NCBI GenBank assembly: GCA_019096195.1
Contig: JAGTXK010000115.1
Location: 1-64,000 of the forward strand
Direction of reading: 5' to 3'
Source of the DNA: Boletus sp. NGJ
Taxonomy: Eukaryota > Basidiomycota > Agaricomycetes > Boletales > Boletaceae
Length of the DNA: 64,000 nt
Shown here in pieces: positions 45,787 to 57,273 of the stretch; the stretch's first letter is position 1; each line of letters opens with the position of its first letter. The position numbers and the translations under genes are program-made. The notes under the pieces are model-generated. The model was not told the DNA's origin and made no database searches. It was given only the letters and a program-made list of their open reading frames with translations.

Positions 45787-48700
45787 ATGTCTCACCCAGG
45801 AGGTATCACTGATGTTCTTGAACCAGGTCCATCCCCTTACCGTGGTGAAAGTCCGAGCGTCAGCGACGAGCAGTCCTATCGCGAGAAGCATGATGTCGAG
45901 ATCGCGACCACCGAAGTTGAGAGCACCACGACTGTCCTACAGAACGAACGTGATCTCGTAACCCATGTCATCTCTGTTTCTGATGACCCGAGTCTTAACC
46001 CTTGGACTTTCCGTGCCTTGATCCTCGGCATTGGTCTTTCTACCTTCGGAGGGGTTCTTGGTATGTGATATCAATCCCGCGGAAGTCCCTCACTTATGGC
46101 TTTCAACAGCTGAGATATATTATTTCAAACCGGTGTGTCAACTTCACTGTTGCAACTACACACTCTTATCATGGTCACCAGCAAACGGTGCTCGTTTCCT
46201 TGATGTTTCTTGCTGTTGTATCGTATATATTGGGAGTCTTCATGGAAACCTTTATTCCTCGCCACCGCTACTTGAGGTGGTTGAATCCAGTAAATCATCA
46301 ATCATATCTGGGTCCCTCGATTAATTGATATGTCAACAGGGCCCATTCAACAAAAAAGAGAATGCATTCGTTATAATCATGGCCAGTGCAGCGGCAAACT
46401 CTGCTCTCGGTACCGAAGTCCTCGCAGTCCAGCGTTTGTACTACAACATTACTCCTAATGCCACCGCTTCGATTTTCCTCCTCTTCTCGAGTCAGCTACT
46501 GGGTTACGGAATTGGTGGGATGATGCGCTGTATGTACTCATCCAGACACTTGACCCGAATGTTTGAACTTATTGCACCTGTGCAGCCATTCTGCTGTACC
46601 CATCCAAGATGTTGTATCCCACAGTACTTCCCCTCATCTCGATGTTTGATGCCCTGTACGAAGGCGGACAGGCAGCGAAGAGAAAACTCAAGATGTTTTA
46701 TTGTGTATTCTGCGTGTAAGTTGTTTTATGACATTGTTTTTCCGATATCTCTGACTCAATGATGGATAGAATATTCATCTGGGAGCTTTTCCCCGAGTGG
46801 ATCTTCCCGTTGCTCACTGGGCTCTCTATTTTCTGTTTGGCAAACCCAAATAGCCCTGCGTTCTCCCGCGTTTTCGGTGGCACAAACGGTAATGAAGGCC
46901 TTGGACTACTGTCTATTTGCTTCGACTGGCAGGTAAGTGCCACTTGCAACTTTCTCTGTTTTGTAACCAACTGTCCTCTACAGTATATCTCAGGCGGTGT
47001 CAATCCAATGACCATTCCTCTCAAAGCGCAAGTAAGTGTACGTTCGCTGAATGACTCACGCAATCTTAGCTTTCATCCAGCTGTCCACCTTCATTGGCTA
47101 CATTCTTTGCATGTAAATTGACTTCTCTGGATCTGTATAACATGATGACAATCCTCGGCTAGGGTCGTCTTTGTTGCAGTATATTATAACAATATTTGGC
47201 AGGCACAGAATTTCCCATTCGTAGGTCTGATCCAATGAATCATCTGACCTGCGTTGATCGCTCTTTCTCCGTTAGCTCTCTCAACTGCTTTACTATGAGA
47301 ATGGCACGCAGTATAATCAGACGCTGATTCTCAATTCAAACTACGAGGTTGACCCAACTTTGCTTGCGGAACAAGGACTTCCTTGGTATTCCTCTACGTG
47401 GGTGGTCTACTTGCTAACCACAAATCTGGGAATGGCCGCAACATTCACGCACCTCCTTCTCTGGAACCTGGATGACCTTCGTTTCGCATGGAGTTGGGCA
47501 AGCCCTCGGGCCTTCAAGGAATCATGGAGGACGTTCAATTGGAAGTTCTGGCAGAATGATGGTATGAGGAATGCAGATGAGAACCAGGAGCTTGATCCTC
47601 ATTATCTAGAGATGCTCAAAGTAAGTCACTTGCAACTCGCCCGGAAGCAACTCTGACAAACCAAAAGTATCCGGACGCACCAAATAGCTGGTATTTCGTA
47701 ATATTCCTGCTGTCCGTTATTGTTGCTTTTGTAGTTATTTACACGACGGACTCCACCCTGCCCTGGTGAGTTCTATTCCAGTGGTCGCATTACATGATCG
47801 CTGAATCCTTATCTATAGGTGGGGCTTTGCAATCGCAACAGTGCTGGCTATGTTGTCTATTCTCTTCTTTGGGGCGCTCGGTGCCCTCACTGGTTATAGC
47901 TTTATCATACAACCGTAGGTAACATTTTCATTTATGATATGAACATGACACTGATGGGAGGAAGGTTCGTGCAAATGATTGGGGGATACCTACATCCTGG
48001 CCAGCCAATGGCGAACATGTACTTTGTGCTATACAGCTACAGTAAGATTACATGGATTCGTCAACATCAACATCAGATAAGCTGAAGCGATGCTGGCAGA
48101 TACCGTGACACAGGCGTATCTGCTACTCCGGGATCTCAAGATTGCTCAATGTAGGTCCACGTTCTACTATCGTCCTGAGTGGTTTTATCTCACTTTTGGC
48201 AGACTCGAAACTTCCTCCCCGTGCTGCACTTACGGCCCAGATTATTGGCACCCTCCTTGGCGCCGTATTGAACTTTGGTAATGGGGATCAAGCAGTCATC
48301 TGAACCTAACCATTGCTCACGTTCATGCAGTATTGATGAACTCGATTATTGATAATCAGCGAGAGATTCTTCTTTCGATCCAAGGCACGAATATTTGGTC
48401 CGGCCAGCAACCGCAGCAATATAATTCTCAAGCTGTTGCCTGGGGTGGGCTCAGTTACGAGCTATTTTCCGTAGGGCAGAGGTATCAGTGGGTGCCATGG
48501 GCTTACGTGCTCGGGTTATTCATTCCCATCCCATTCTGGGTTGCGCACCGCTTTTGGCCGAAGCTGAGGTTAGATTATCTTTACACACCAGTGATTGCGT
48601 ATGTCTACACTTCATTCAGGTCACACTCGAGTACTGAAACATCACAGGTACTTCATCGGATGGCTTTGCGTAGGAATCAACTCATCGCTCCTCACTTACT

Positions 48701-48976
48701 TTGCGGTTGCCTTCCTTTCCCAGTGGTGGCTGCGTACACGTCATCCTCGTTGGTTCGCTCAATATAACTACATTGTTGCAGCTGGTGAGTTCTGCCAGCC
48801 GGTTATCTTGCCTACCGAAGCTGATAGTTGGAGCAGCTCTCGATGGGGGAACCCAAGTGATGGTGTTCATACTTTCCTTTGCAGTACAGGGTGCGGCAGG
48901 AACTGCGCACCTTTTCCCAGCCTGGTGGGGCGCAAACCAAGGTGGGAACTACGACCGTTGTGCATACCTGACGTAG
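45787..48976 (+). CDS. oligopeptide transporter, OPT family
   Basis: Start MSHPGGITDVLEPGPSPYRG. About 785 residues over roughly 16 short exons. Family landmarks: DDPSLNPWTFRALILGIGLS, FIPRHRYLRWLNPGPFNKKE with ENAFVIIMASAAANSA, GMMR..LLYPSKMLYPTVLP, FYCVFC, WELFPEWIFPLLTGLSIFC, NEGLGLLSICFDWQYISG and GGVNPMTIPLKAQ. Further on come HPGQPMANMYFVLY, LRDLKIAQYSKLPPRAALTA, QRYQWVPWAYVLGLFIPIPF and GGTQVMVFILSFAVQGAAGT, ending NYDRCAYLT. These give at least 12 membrane spans. Fungal OPTs carry tetra- to pentapeptides, glutathione or siderophore-related compounds across the plasma membrane by proton symport. Confidence 0.93.
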
Positions 48977-49521
48977 TGAGCGCTCTTGTTGGTCGGCTGT
49001 GTGTTGGTCCCCAACCTCGGTCCGTTACGCTCGAGACCACACAATGATCGGGTAATAGCTAGGTTTGTAACATTCTTAAACAAGTCGTACTTGTAATTGT
49101 ATTGGGAGAAGGGCGTCTAAAACTGGTGCTATGCCAATTTTAATGGTAAGTTAAAGTAAGAGGAGTGGCACAGCCACAACTTCAATTTCGGCAATCACAC
49201 ATGCCTGAAAGCTGTATCGTACACCCTCACTGACTCGGAGTTGTCAAACGAATTCCACATGTTTTGGTTCAACGTTTGTCTCGTTCCAGTCTTCGATTCC
49301 TTCCACTCCTTAGTCAGGGACCTGGCTCATTTCTTAAGCGGAGAACAAAGGAAACGTCGTAATCACAGCCTTTTACAACAATAGAATTGTAAGTACAATG
49401 GAAACAAGGGTGCTTCCGACACGCAGCTCAATGAACCATTATAATATCTCAGCGAGGGATACAACATCCCCGTGATAGCTGGCCCATATTCACCCTTTGG
49501 CTCCCTTGCCGTTCTACCCAC
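48977..49521. other. intergenic, no gene seen
   Basis: 545 bp between OPT and the TRP-like gene. No long open frame and no tRNA-like A/B box pair recognised. Probably the OPT 3' region and the promoter of the next gene. Confidence 0.45.
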
Positions 49522-51986
49522 ATGCTCGTCGCCAGGATGCGACGTCTTGCACTCCTATTCTTTCTTATCCCTGCTATTCAAGTCTCTGCTAGTGTTGATT
49601 CGCTCTGTGAGTCTATTATGTGCATCTTGTAGAATGACTCATGTATTCCTTCTCCAGTCACGTCGTCTGTCACTTACTGTTCAGAACCTGATGCTCTCCT
49701 TATCCAACAATTCGATGTCGTCTACTTTCAGACGAATTCTTCCATTTGGTTCAACATTTCTGCGGCAAGTGTCGTGAGTTCCACTACCAACCATTTCCCC
49801 GGTTTCAGTCCCATACCATTTTTCTCGGCAGGAAGCCAACGTCAGCGTGTCCGCCAACATAATGTTGAATGTCTATGGAATGCATCCTGTCAACTTCACA
49901 CTTGACCTTTGCTCTTTGTTCAATGGCGCATTATGCCCATTACCGACCTACAATTTCACTGGGTCTGATTCCATCCCTCTTCCCTCTTCTCTGGGTGTAA
50001 ATGGCAAGATCCCGAGCATAGCCTTTCAAATACCAGACCTTGAAGCGTGAGTTTCCATTGTCCGATTTCTCCAGCGTCGCTTCTCAGAATTTGTTAGTTA
50101 TGCACAATTGACACTCACTGATGTCACTACCGGCGAGCTCAAAGCCTGCGTTCAGGCAACCTTGTCCAATGGGTGGTCAGCCCACCAGGTCGCAGTGGAG
50201 TGGGCCACAGGTGCTCTGGCTCTTCTCGCGCTGCTTTCCGCAATTTGGTATTCGCAATCACCCGATGCTCTGGCACCATATCGTTTGTTCGACCTATTCT
50301 ATCTGTTTCAGTGGGCAGCTTCGACAGCTCTTCTTGATCTTAATTACTCATCGGTCTACACTGCTTTTGCGACCAACTTCTCATGGGCACTGGGTCTGTT
50401 TCCAGCTTCGGCGACTTCCCCAATCCAGCTTTCGATCAACAACATGCGCCACCTCACCGGAGGCAACATGGCGGATGCAACCTCTGGCTCAGCGGTAGCT
50501 TTGGTCAATAGGAAACTAAGCCCATACAATGCTGTGGTTACATCCCTCGCCAGTTATCAAACCACCATCCTTGCGACAGAGACATTGGCGGCACTGGGTA
50601 ATCTCACAACACGAGATTCCGTATTGCTAGCTTCTTCTAGCAGTGTCCACGAGTTAGATAACGCTGGGTTTGTCCAGCTTGTCACTGCAACCTCAAGTAA
50701 TGTACTCCAGGCTGGTGTCCCCATCTACGTCGAGTATGTGGGGATCGCCACAGCCAACGCATTCATGACTGTATTCCTCGTGACATTGATGGTTTTGGCC
50801 ATCGTGACAGCGACACTTGCGCTAGGCTACGGCGTTATGGCACTTGCTACCCGGCAAGCAAGATACACCAACTTCTTGCGCCAAAAAGAACTATATCCAG
50901 CGTTTGCATGCGCGTGGCTATTGCGTGTGGTGAGTATAAAGTCACTTTCTGACCTCGAGATATTTGTTTACGAAACTGAATTAGTGCATCATTGCACTCA
51001 CCCCTGTCAGCATTTTCGCGCTGTACCAATGGACACTCGAAGACTCTTGGTTGTCAATCTTGCTTTCGGTAGTGCTCCTTCTTGTGGTATTGGGCTATCT
51101 TTCTTTTTCCACTTTCCACGTCGTCCGCCTCGCAATCCGTGCCACACCTTATGCACTATACACGCAGCCAAAAACCATTACCGCATACGGCCCTCTATTC
51201 GCCTTATACCACTCAGAGAGGTATTTCGCGAGCACACCATTTCTTGTTGCCATTCTTGTGAAAGCCATATTCATTGCTTTCGCCCAAGCAAATGGAGAGG
51301 TGCAGGTCATATCCATCCTGGTCATCGAGTGCGCCATTTTCGCCCACCTTCTGTACTTCAGACCTTACAAGACGAGGGGAGCCGACATTCTCGCAACATA
51401 TTTGGCACTCACTCGTGTCATATGTAGTGGTCTGCTGATCGCGTTTATTCAAACCCTCGATGTTTCAGCCATTCCTCGCGTCGCGATCGGTATTGTTATT
51501 GCCGCTATCATCTCTGTTGCTGTTATCGTCATGTTTGTCAACACCCTTGTCAACCTGGGTTTGATAAAGATGCCTGCAAGACTTCGACGACGTAAAGCAC
51601 CGTCTTCAGATGGATCGAATCTAGAGAAGGGAGACAAGGAAGAAGACGTGGCAGGACGGCCTAACAATCCGACTCCAGAAAGAAACATCCCACTAGATCC
51701 GAATGTCAACCAACCGTTTCCAGAGAGCCCCTCGGAGATTGTCACAGAAGAACACAGTGTCTACTCCGAGGAGTCAGGCTCCACAACACTTGGTTCACTG
51801 CTACCACGACGTTGGTCCTTGCAACCATCTGCAGGATCGCATTCGCGCACACCTTCACAGTCACAATACTCATCGACACATGGATCATCACCTCGACATT
51901 CCCACCCTCCTTCACCGCTCTACCCGCAACCAGCATCACACAGTAGACAGCCAACAATCGACGAACACGGACCCATAGCATTTTAA
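49522..51986 (+). CDS. TRP-like membrane protein with ML-like domain (Flc/Pkd2 family)
   Basis: Signal peptide MRRLALLFFLIPAIQVSA (ATG 49522 or 49537). An extracellular beta-rich ML-like domain follows with paired cysteines (SSVTYCSEPDALLIQQFDVV, FTLDLCSLFNGALCPLP, LKACVQATLSNG). Then nine or so hydrophobic spans, starting WATGALALLALLSAIWYS, with the TRP-family FQWAASTALLDLNYSSVYT. Later spans include IALTPVSIFALYQWTL, SILLSVVLLLVVLGYLSFST and VIECAIFAHLLYFRPYKTRG. The last 130 residues are cytosolic, Ser/Pro-rich. About 730 residues. Fungal relatives are Flc1-3 (FAD transport, calcium) and fission yeast Pkd2. Substrate or ion specificity cannot be read from sequence. Confidence 0.85.
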
Positions 51987-52256
51987 ATACATTCTGCACC
52001 TGACATGGTAATCCATTTTGTTTTCGTGCACTATATATTGCATGTGACATCCGCACTTCCTACATAGCATTTTGCAGGACATTTTTCTACATGGCACCAG
52101 ACCGTTGTTGCATACATGCCGACTTGAATTCAGCTAATAATATTACATAATCATGACCAACGTGTTACGCGTTGTCACATCACCCCGCGTCGACCGTGTC
52201 GCACACAACGTGAAGCTCATTAATCATTGTCGACCATCCTCGAGGCAGCAAGCAAA

Positions 52257-55200
52257 ATGCCTGCAAAAAGCTCCTTGAGAGATAAGAACAAAAAGTTGAC
52301 CGATTTTTTTGCTCAGAGACCCTCCGTTTCTGTCCCAGCGTCGGCGACCTCCAGCCCCACAGGAACGAAAACGACGACCATGTCGACGACACGGAGGAGG
52401 TCAGCGACGCGAGCCTCGAAAGCCACTATAGATTGCGAGTCCTCCCTGAAATCTAGTAAGCATGCATCTGCACTCGCCTCTTCCATCTGCTTATTCCCTA
52501 CAGGTGCTCCTCTCCAGATGCGCAGCTCTTCGACGATGGCAACGCGCAAGCGTGCTCGTTCACCCGATAATAACAACCCTACAATACCTCTCCCTCCTCC
52601 CAAACTCAAATCTCCAAGGAAACCCATGAAGGTATTCCAGTTTCATTCGGATTCAGAGCCTCCAAAGGCCGTCATCTATGTCACTTCACCGTCCATGTCC
52701 TCTCGCAACTCCTTGGCTCAGAAGCCGACACCAGTGCAGGTGCATAACAACACTCTGGTAACATCTCCTTTGGATTCCAGTCAGGAAGTTGTTTACAGTA
52801 GTCAGTCTGATGAGGCGGAGCTCGCTCTCCCCATCGCAGAATCGCGCGACCTCGGAAAGGCTGTCGAAAATGTCCACACGTGGAGACGGAAGGCGACCGA
52901 GTCTTGGAATTCCTTCGAGTCACGCGCACGCGAGAATGCGATGGAAGTTGATCTACTTTCATCCTCTCCTATCCACAGTCCGCCCGCAACATCTGCATGG
53001 AGCGCCTCCCCGCACTTTGATGCGCCTGTTCGTTCCGCAGTAACGTCCAAGAACAGCGCTGCTCTTCAGACACCCATCGTTGCTTCTGCATGTCTTCCTT
53101 CACCTCCCGACACAAACGTACTTCCTCCGCTTCCCCCTACCCCGGAACCGATCGATCCGGAAACCAAAGCTGCCAAGCTTATTGCAGAAATCAAAGCAAG
53201 GGCGTTCGCTGCCAATCAATCCAGTGATGACGAACAACCCCTTTCGTTTCGTGAACTCGAAGACAGTGACGACGGTGATCTTATTGATGATCTCCCTCTG
53301 ATTGGTAGCGGAAAGGGGCAAAGGTGAGAGTTTCGGTTCTCGTTAGTCGAATCCTGTACCATAACTTGGCTCTCTCAAGTTCCCTATTTCCTGCACCACG
53401 AACACCGAATGACCCACTTTCTTCTCCATTGTCAAGTGTGCCCTCAACCTTTGACGATGCAACCTTTGATTTTCGGACTCGCAGAGTTCCGGATCACAGT
53501 TCGCCACCGTTGCGACCAACACGGGTGTCCTCGAGAACTCGTAAACCTGCACCAGCCTTTCGTTTACCCCTCACAATTTCCGAGTCTTCAATATCTGTTA
53601 GTGTGACAAAGTCAGCGTCGTTCCCATCGAATCGCAAGAAGTCACGAGCCATGAACCCTCTGCATGCTCTTTTACGCGAGAAGGAGTTGGAGGACAAACG
53701 TGGCACCAGTTGTGCGGCCCTTCGTCTCGCAGAAGAAGCAATCAGGCAAGGTTCTCTCGAGGCATCAATCGGCTCTGATGATGAATTCGACACGATGAAA
53801 CGATTACGCCTAACGGATGAGAAAGCAGCCTGGAAAGCTGTTCACGAATCTCGCAAGTCGATCAGCCCCGCTGGCCCCAGCGATGTGGAGGACCTCGCCG
53901 TCGGGGATCACGAGTCCAAGATGTTGGGTGCCGTTGCCGGTGAAGCTATCAACAAGATACTTGCTGGCGACAAAGATAGTAAAGGAAAAGTAAAGGCACG
54001 AGATATGGAGCAGAACATGACTCTTGGCGTTTCCCTGTGGATACAATCATCAGATGAGGATATGGAGGTTGATTCTATGTCAATCTCACCCTTATTGGGT
54101 CATCCTGTTCTTATTTGCTTAGATGGTTTTTTCAAAAATGGTGGTATGTGTCTTCTGAGTACCCAAATATGCTCATTAGGTTAACCATATGTTACTCAGA
54201 CGATTCACTGATGGACTTGATACTCCGCGCTGGAGCGCTTGCTGCTGTTCCCAGAGATATCCTATTGTCAAACATTCCTCAACTCCTCGACATGGGTGGG
54301 ATGTTCTCGCAATTTGCCTCTGTGGCGCTGACCCTTTCGTAGCTCTCTTTGCATCTTCACAAGTTGCCGATGCTGTCTACATCGCTCTTCGTGATCTGTG
54401 GGGATTGATCCCACCTAAGGTACAAATGCCTTTCGCTGCTATCCTATTCGCATTGGTTCGGTTAGGCGCTAACCCCTCAATCCTCGATGGACTTGGATTG
54501 ATTACGGAAGGCACTCAGAAGAACCGCATCACCCATGAAACTCTCCTGAGAGCTCTGAAGAGGCTTCTGGCGATCGTGAAGGCTGCAGGTTTGTCAGTAG
54601 AACCCACGTTGAATGCGATAACTAGGTTACTCATGGAAGACATCCCAGTGCTGGTGCCTTCTCTTTTGATGACGTGGCAAACGTGGTGTTGATCCTGGTT
54701 ATCATGGGACTTGATTCATCGACTTCAAGCGAACTCCGTACGCAGCTAAATATCACCATGGACGTTGTTTGCAATCATGGCGCAACGGATTATCTCGTGC
54801 GTGACATTCTATTTCCTCTAGATGCCACGCACAAATGTTGAACCTACTTCAGCTTCACGATATCCATGAGAAAGTCCTCAGTTTCGCAAGACAATTGGCT
54901 CCTATCAACAAGGCACGGTTAATCTCATTTTTCGCGAGTGGCAGTGGTCGGTCGAGGTGGATTGCACGACGCCTCGCATACTGCCTCCTTGTTCCCACGT
55001 CCGTTATCTCGAACGTATGTTTTTCCTCCATTCCTACCAGCCATGCAATAACTAGAACATCACCCAGGACCAAGTACCTCCACTTGAACCACTCATCCTA
55101 TTACTCTCTCCTGATGCTGGATCGTGCCAGCTATTCGACGTCACGAATGAATCGATGGATTATGAGGAGCTTGGACATCATGTTAATGTCCTATCTGTGG

Positions 55201-55571
55201 CTCTCATCGATATTGCACCATACGTTGAAGAAGAGCGTGCTATCATGAAGTCCGCCAGTAGCACTTTAGTGCAAGGGAGTCCAAACAAACCTAAGAAACC
55301 GGTAGTGCCACCTCTCGAGCTCCTCCGCAGAGTCCTTGAAACTTTGCAGAGCAAAATTGGTGAGTGTGCAGTTTACACTCCAAGCGAGGCATTTGTAACC
55401 CCGGCTATCCTAGTTGACACCCGCGCTGCTCATCTCGATCGATCGAGGACGAAGGCGGCACTACAGCGTCTGACGATGCGTATCTACTATGACCGTATGG
55501 CACTTATGGGTGTCCGCACGCGTCGACGGGCGTCCACTCTTAAGGCCTATTTTTCGCCACAACGTCAATAA
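52257..55571 (+). CDS. CANIN-domain protein (SLF2/Nse6-like) candidate
   Basis: About 950 residues. The N-terminal 550 are disordered, Ser/Pro-rich with acidic clusters, beginning MPAKSSLRDKNKKLTDFFAQ. From MNPLHALLREKELEDKRG onward a folded all-helical part follows: MLGAVAGEAINKILAG, DSLMDLILRAGALAAVPRDI, VYIALRDLWGLIPPKVQM, FAAILFALVRLGANPSIL, HVNVLSVALIDIAPYVEEER and a helical C-terminus ending TLKAYFSPQRQ. The order MNPL..REKE..RG then helical repeats matches my recollection of basidiomycete proteins annotated as SMC5-SMC6 localisation factor (CANIN domain). The splice near 54,600-54,660 is unresolved because the frame changes there. The role would be recruiting SMC5/6 in DNA repair. The name is less certain than the gene. 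Confidence 0.65.
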
Positions 55572-55896
55572 ATCAGTAGAGAAGGCTGGTTTCTCCTTCT
55601 CATGCGTCCACGCACTCTGGCTTTGTCGTTATATCTTGCTGCTTTGACTGTTAAGTTATATTACCTGAATTCTCGTACACGACAGGTCTCTCATACATTA
55701 TACTTACTACCTTATTTCTCAAGTGCCCTGCTGGCAACGTAAAGTATTCGGTCGATTGTACATAATTTTTGCGAAATGCGTTCCACCTATCCTGTCAGAG
55801 ATCACAGGATTACTCGATCCCAGTGCAAATTTTTCTGACGCTGCAAAAGGTGTATCAGAGGGCGGAGATCTACCGACATGGATAGCATTTCATAGC
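55572..55896. other. intergenic between convergent genes, nothing seen
   Basis: 325 bp separate the stops of the CANIN-like gene and Rad10. No long coding signal. Confidence 0.5.
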
Positions 55897-57043
55897 CTAA
55901 ATAAGATCGAGTTCGATATCCCAAACGGGGCTTGGCTCTCGAAATTGGCGGTCTGGGGGTGAGGCTCGTGAGGGTGTTTCCTTCTCTTTTCGCTTGTCAT
56001 TTGCATCCGCGGGAGGTATTTCAGATGCAGGGGGACTCGGATTGCGAGGTGGGACAGGTGATACTTGACCGCCGAGCGAGAAGGTCGAGCTCGTCGACTG
56101 GTTGCGGAATGGCTTCTCGAAAGCATCTTTTATCCTTCTTACTTTAACCTGGCCGAACCCCGGCAATGTTTGCAATCTGTCCGAGGACGTTGTGCTAATA
56201 TCCGCGAAGCTCTGATCGTGGAAAGTAAGAGGTTGATGAAGGAACCCGGCACCGAACATACACCAAGAGATGTGCGCAGTGTTTCAACATCAGTCTTGTT
56301 GACTTTGTTGATGCTTGTGAGCGCGGTGCGCAGCTGGGAATCATAATCTTTGTCGACGCGCTCCTTGATGAGGTCTGGTGGCTTGTGTTCGAACTGTTTG
56401 AATGTTGCAATGTATTGACCAGCTTCGTCGATGCTTTCGGGGCGGGGTTAGAGCGAACGATTGCACGAGGCACGGGCGTACCTCCATGCTACAATGATAG
56501 TGAAATTGTTGATCAGGCACACCTGTGGCGAATGTCCATAGCAGATCACTAGAGAAGGACAACACGTTACTTTAGTGAGCTCCCTGATCAGCTCTTGGTG
56601 TTCGGTCTGAGGATGACGTGAACAAGAGTCAGGAAACTGTACAGAACTTGCTTACGACGTCGCACATGATGAGGAGTATCCTAAGATTGTAAGAATGTCC
56701 AAGCTTCTCGATTCGGGTATGGATGTATTCGGGATGGAGTCGATGGTACCGCAAACTGATGTGTTCATCAGAACACCACCGAAAGTGTAACAAAGGAAGA
56801 AATATACCTAAGGAATAATATGCACGTCGTACGGCCAACCTGAAAATCGGGGACAATGTCGCCAAATTCTTTACCCACATTGCGGATGCATTCGAGGACT
56901 GGATTCAAGCGCTCCAGTGACCCATCAGTAAACCGGTCGTTGCGGGTAATGAGCGAGTTCACCTGGTTTGGGTTGATGATAATGTTATTTCCGGCGCCGG
57001 GTTGTATGACAGGCGGCCTTTCTCTGACCTCGGTGGGAGCCAT
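55897..57043 (-). CDS. RAD10: Rad10/ERCC1 nucleotide excision repair subunit
   Basis: Start MAPTEVRERPPVIQPGAGNN. Central domain: IIINPNQ..NPVLECIRNV, GKEFGDIVPDFQVGRTTCIL, then, past an intron, YHRLHPEYIHTRIEKLGHSY with NLRILLIMCDV, and NNFTIIVAW plus SIDEAGQYIATFKQFEHKPP with DLIKERVDKDY. The tandem helix-hairpin-helix domain follows: LRTALTSINKVNKTDVETLR and SSDRLQTLPGFGQVKVRRIK with DAFEKPF. About 70 Pro/Ser-rich residues end the protein. About 310 residues. With Rad1/XPF it cuts 5' of DNA lesions. No catalytic centre is expected in ERCC1; all binding motifs are present. Confidence 0.95.
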
Positions 57044-57273
57044 GGATCTGCGAGCCACTGATGCCCAAGTCACTACTTCAAGTTATTAGCACCGTACTGG
57101 TGCGGAGCCAAATTGTGGCGGTGCTTGTCCGGACCGTGACTGACCTGCCTCTTTCCGGGTTACTGGCACAAGACCCTCAGGCCAATGGCTGGACCGACTC
57201 AGTAAGTTACATATATAGCGAGCAATGCCTCCCGCCTGACCCATTCCGCAGCCTCCCAGCCAATACTGGGCCC
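57044..57273. promoter_or_regulatory. shared divergent promoter, RAD10 / amidohydrolase
   Basis: 230 bp between the two start codons. No clear TATA element. Confidence 0.35.

Noticed and set aside
48977-49521. tRNA candidates in the larger gaps
   Set aside because: GTTC-like B-box fragments occur (for example GGTTCAA near 49265) but no matching A box, cloverleaf arms or acceptor stem could be built.
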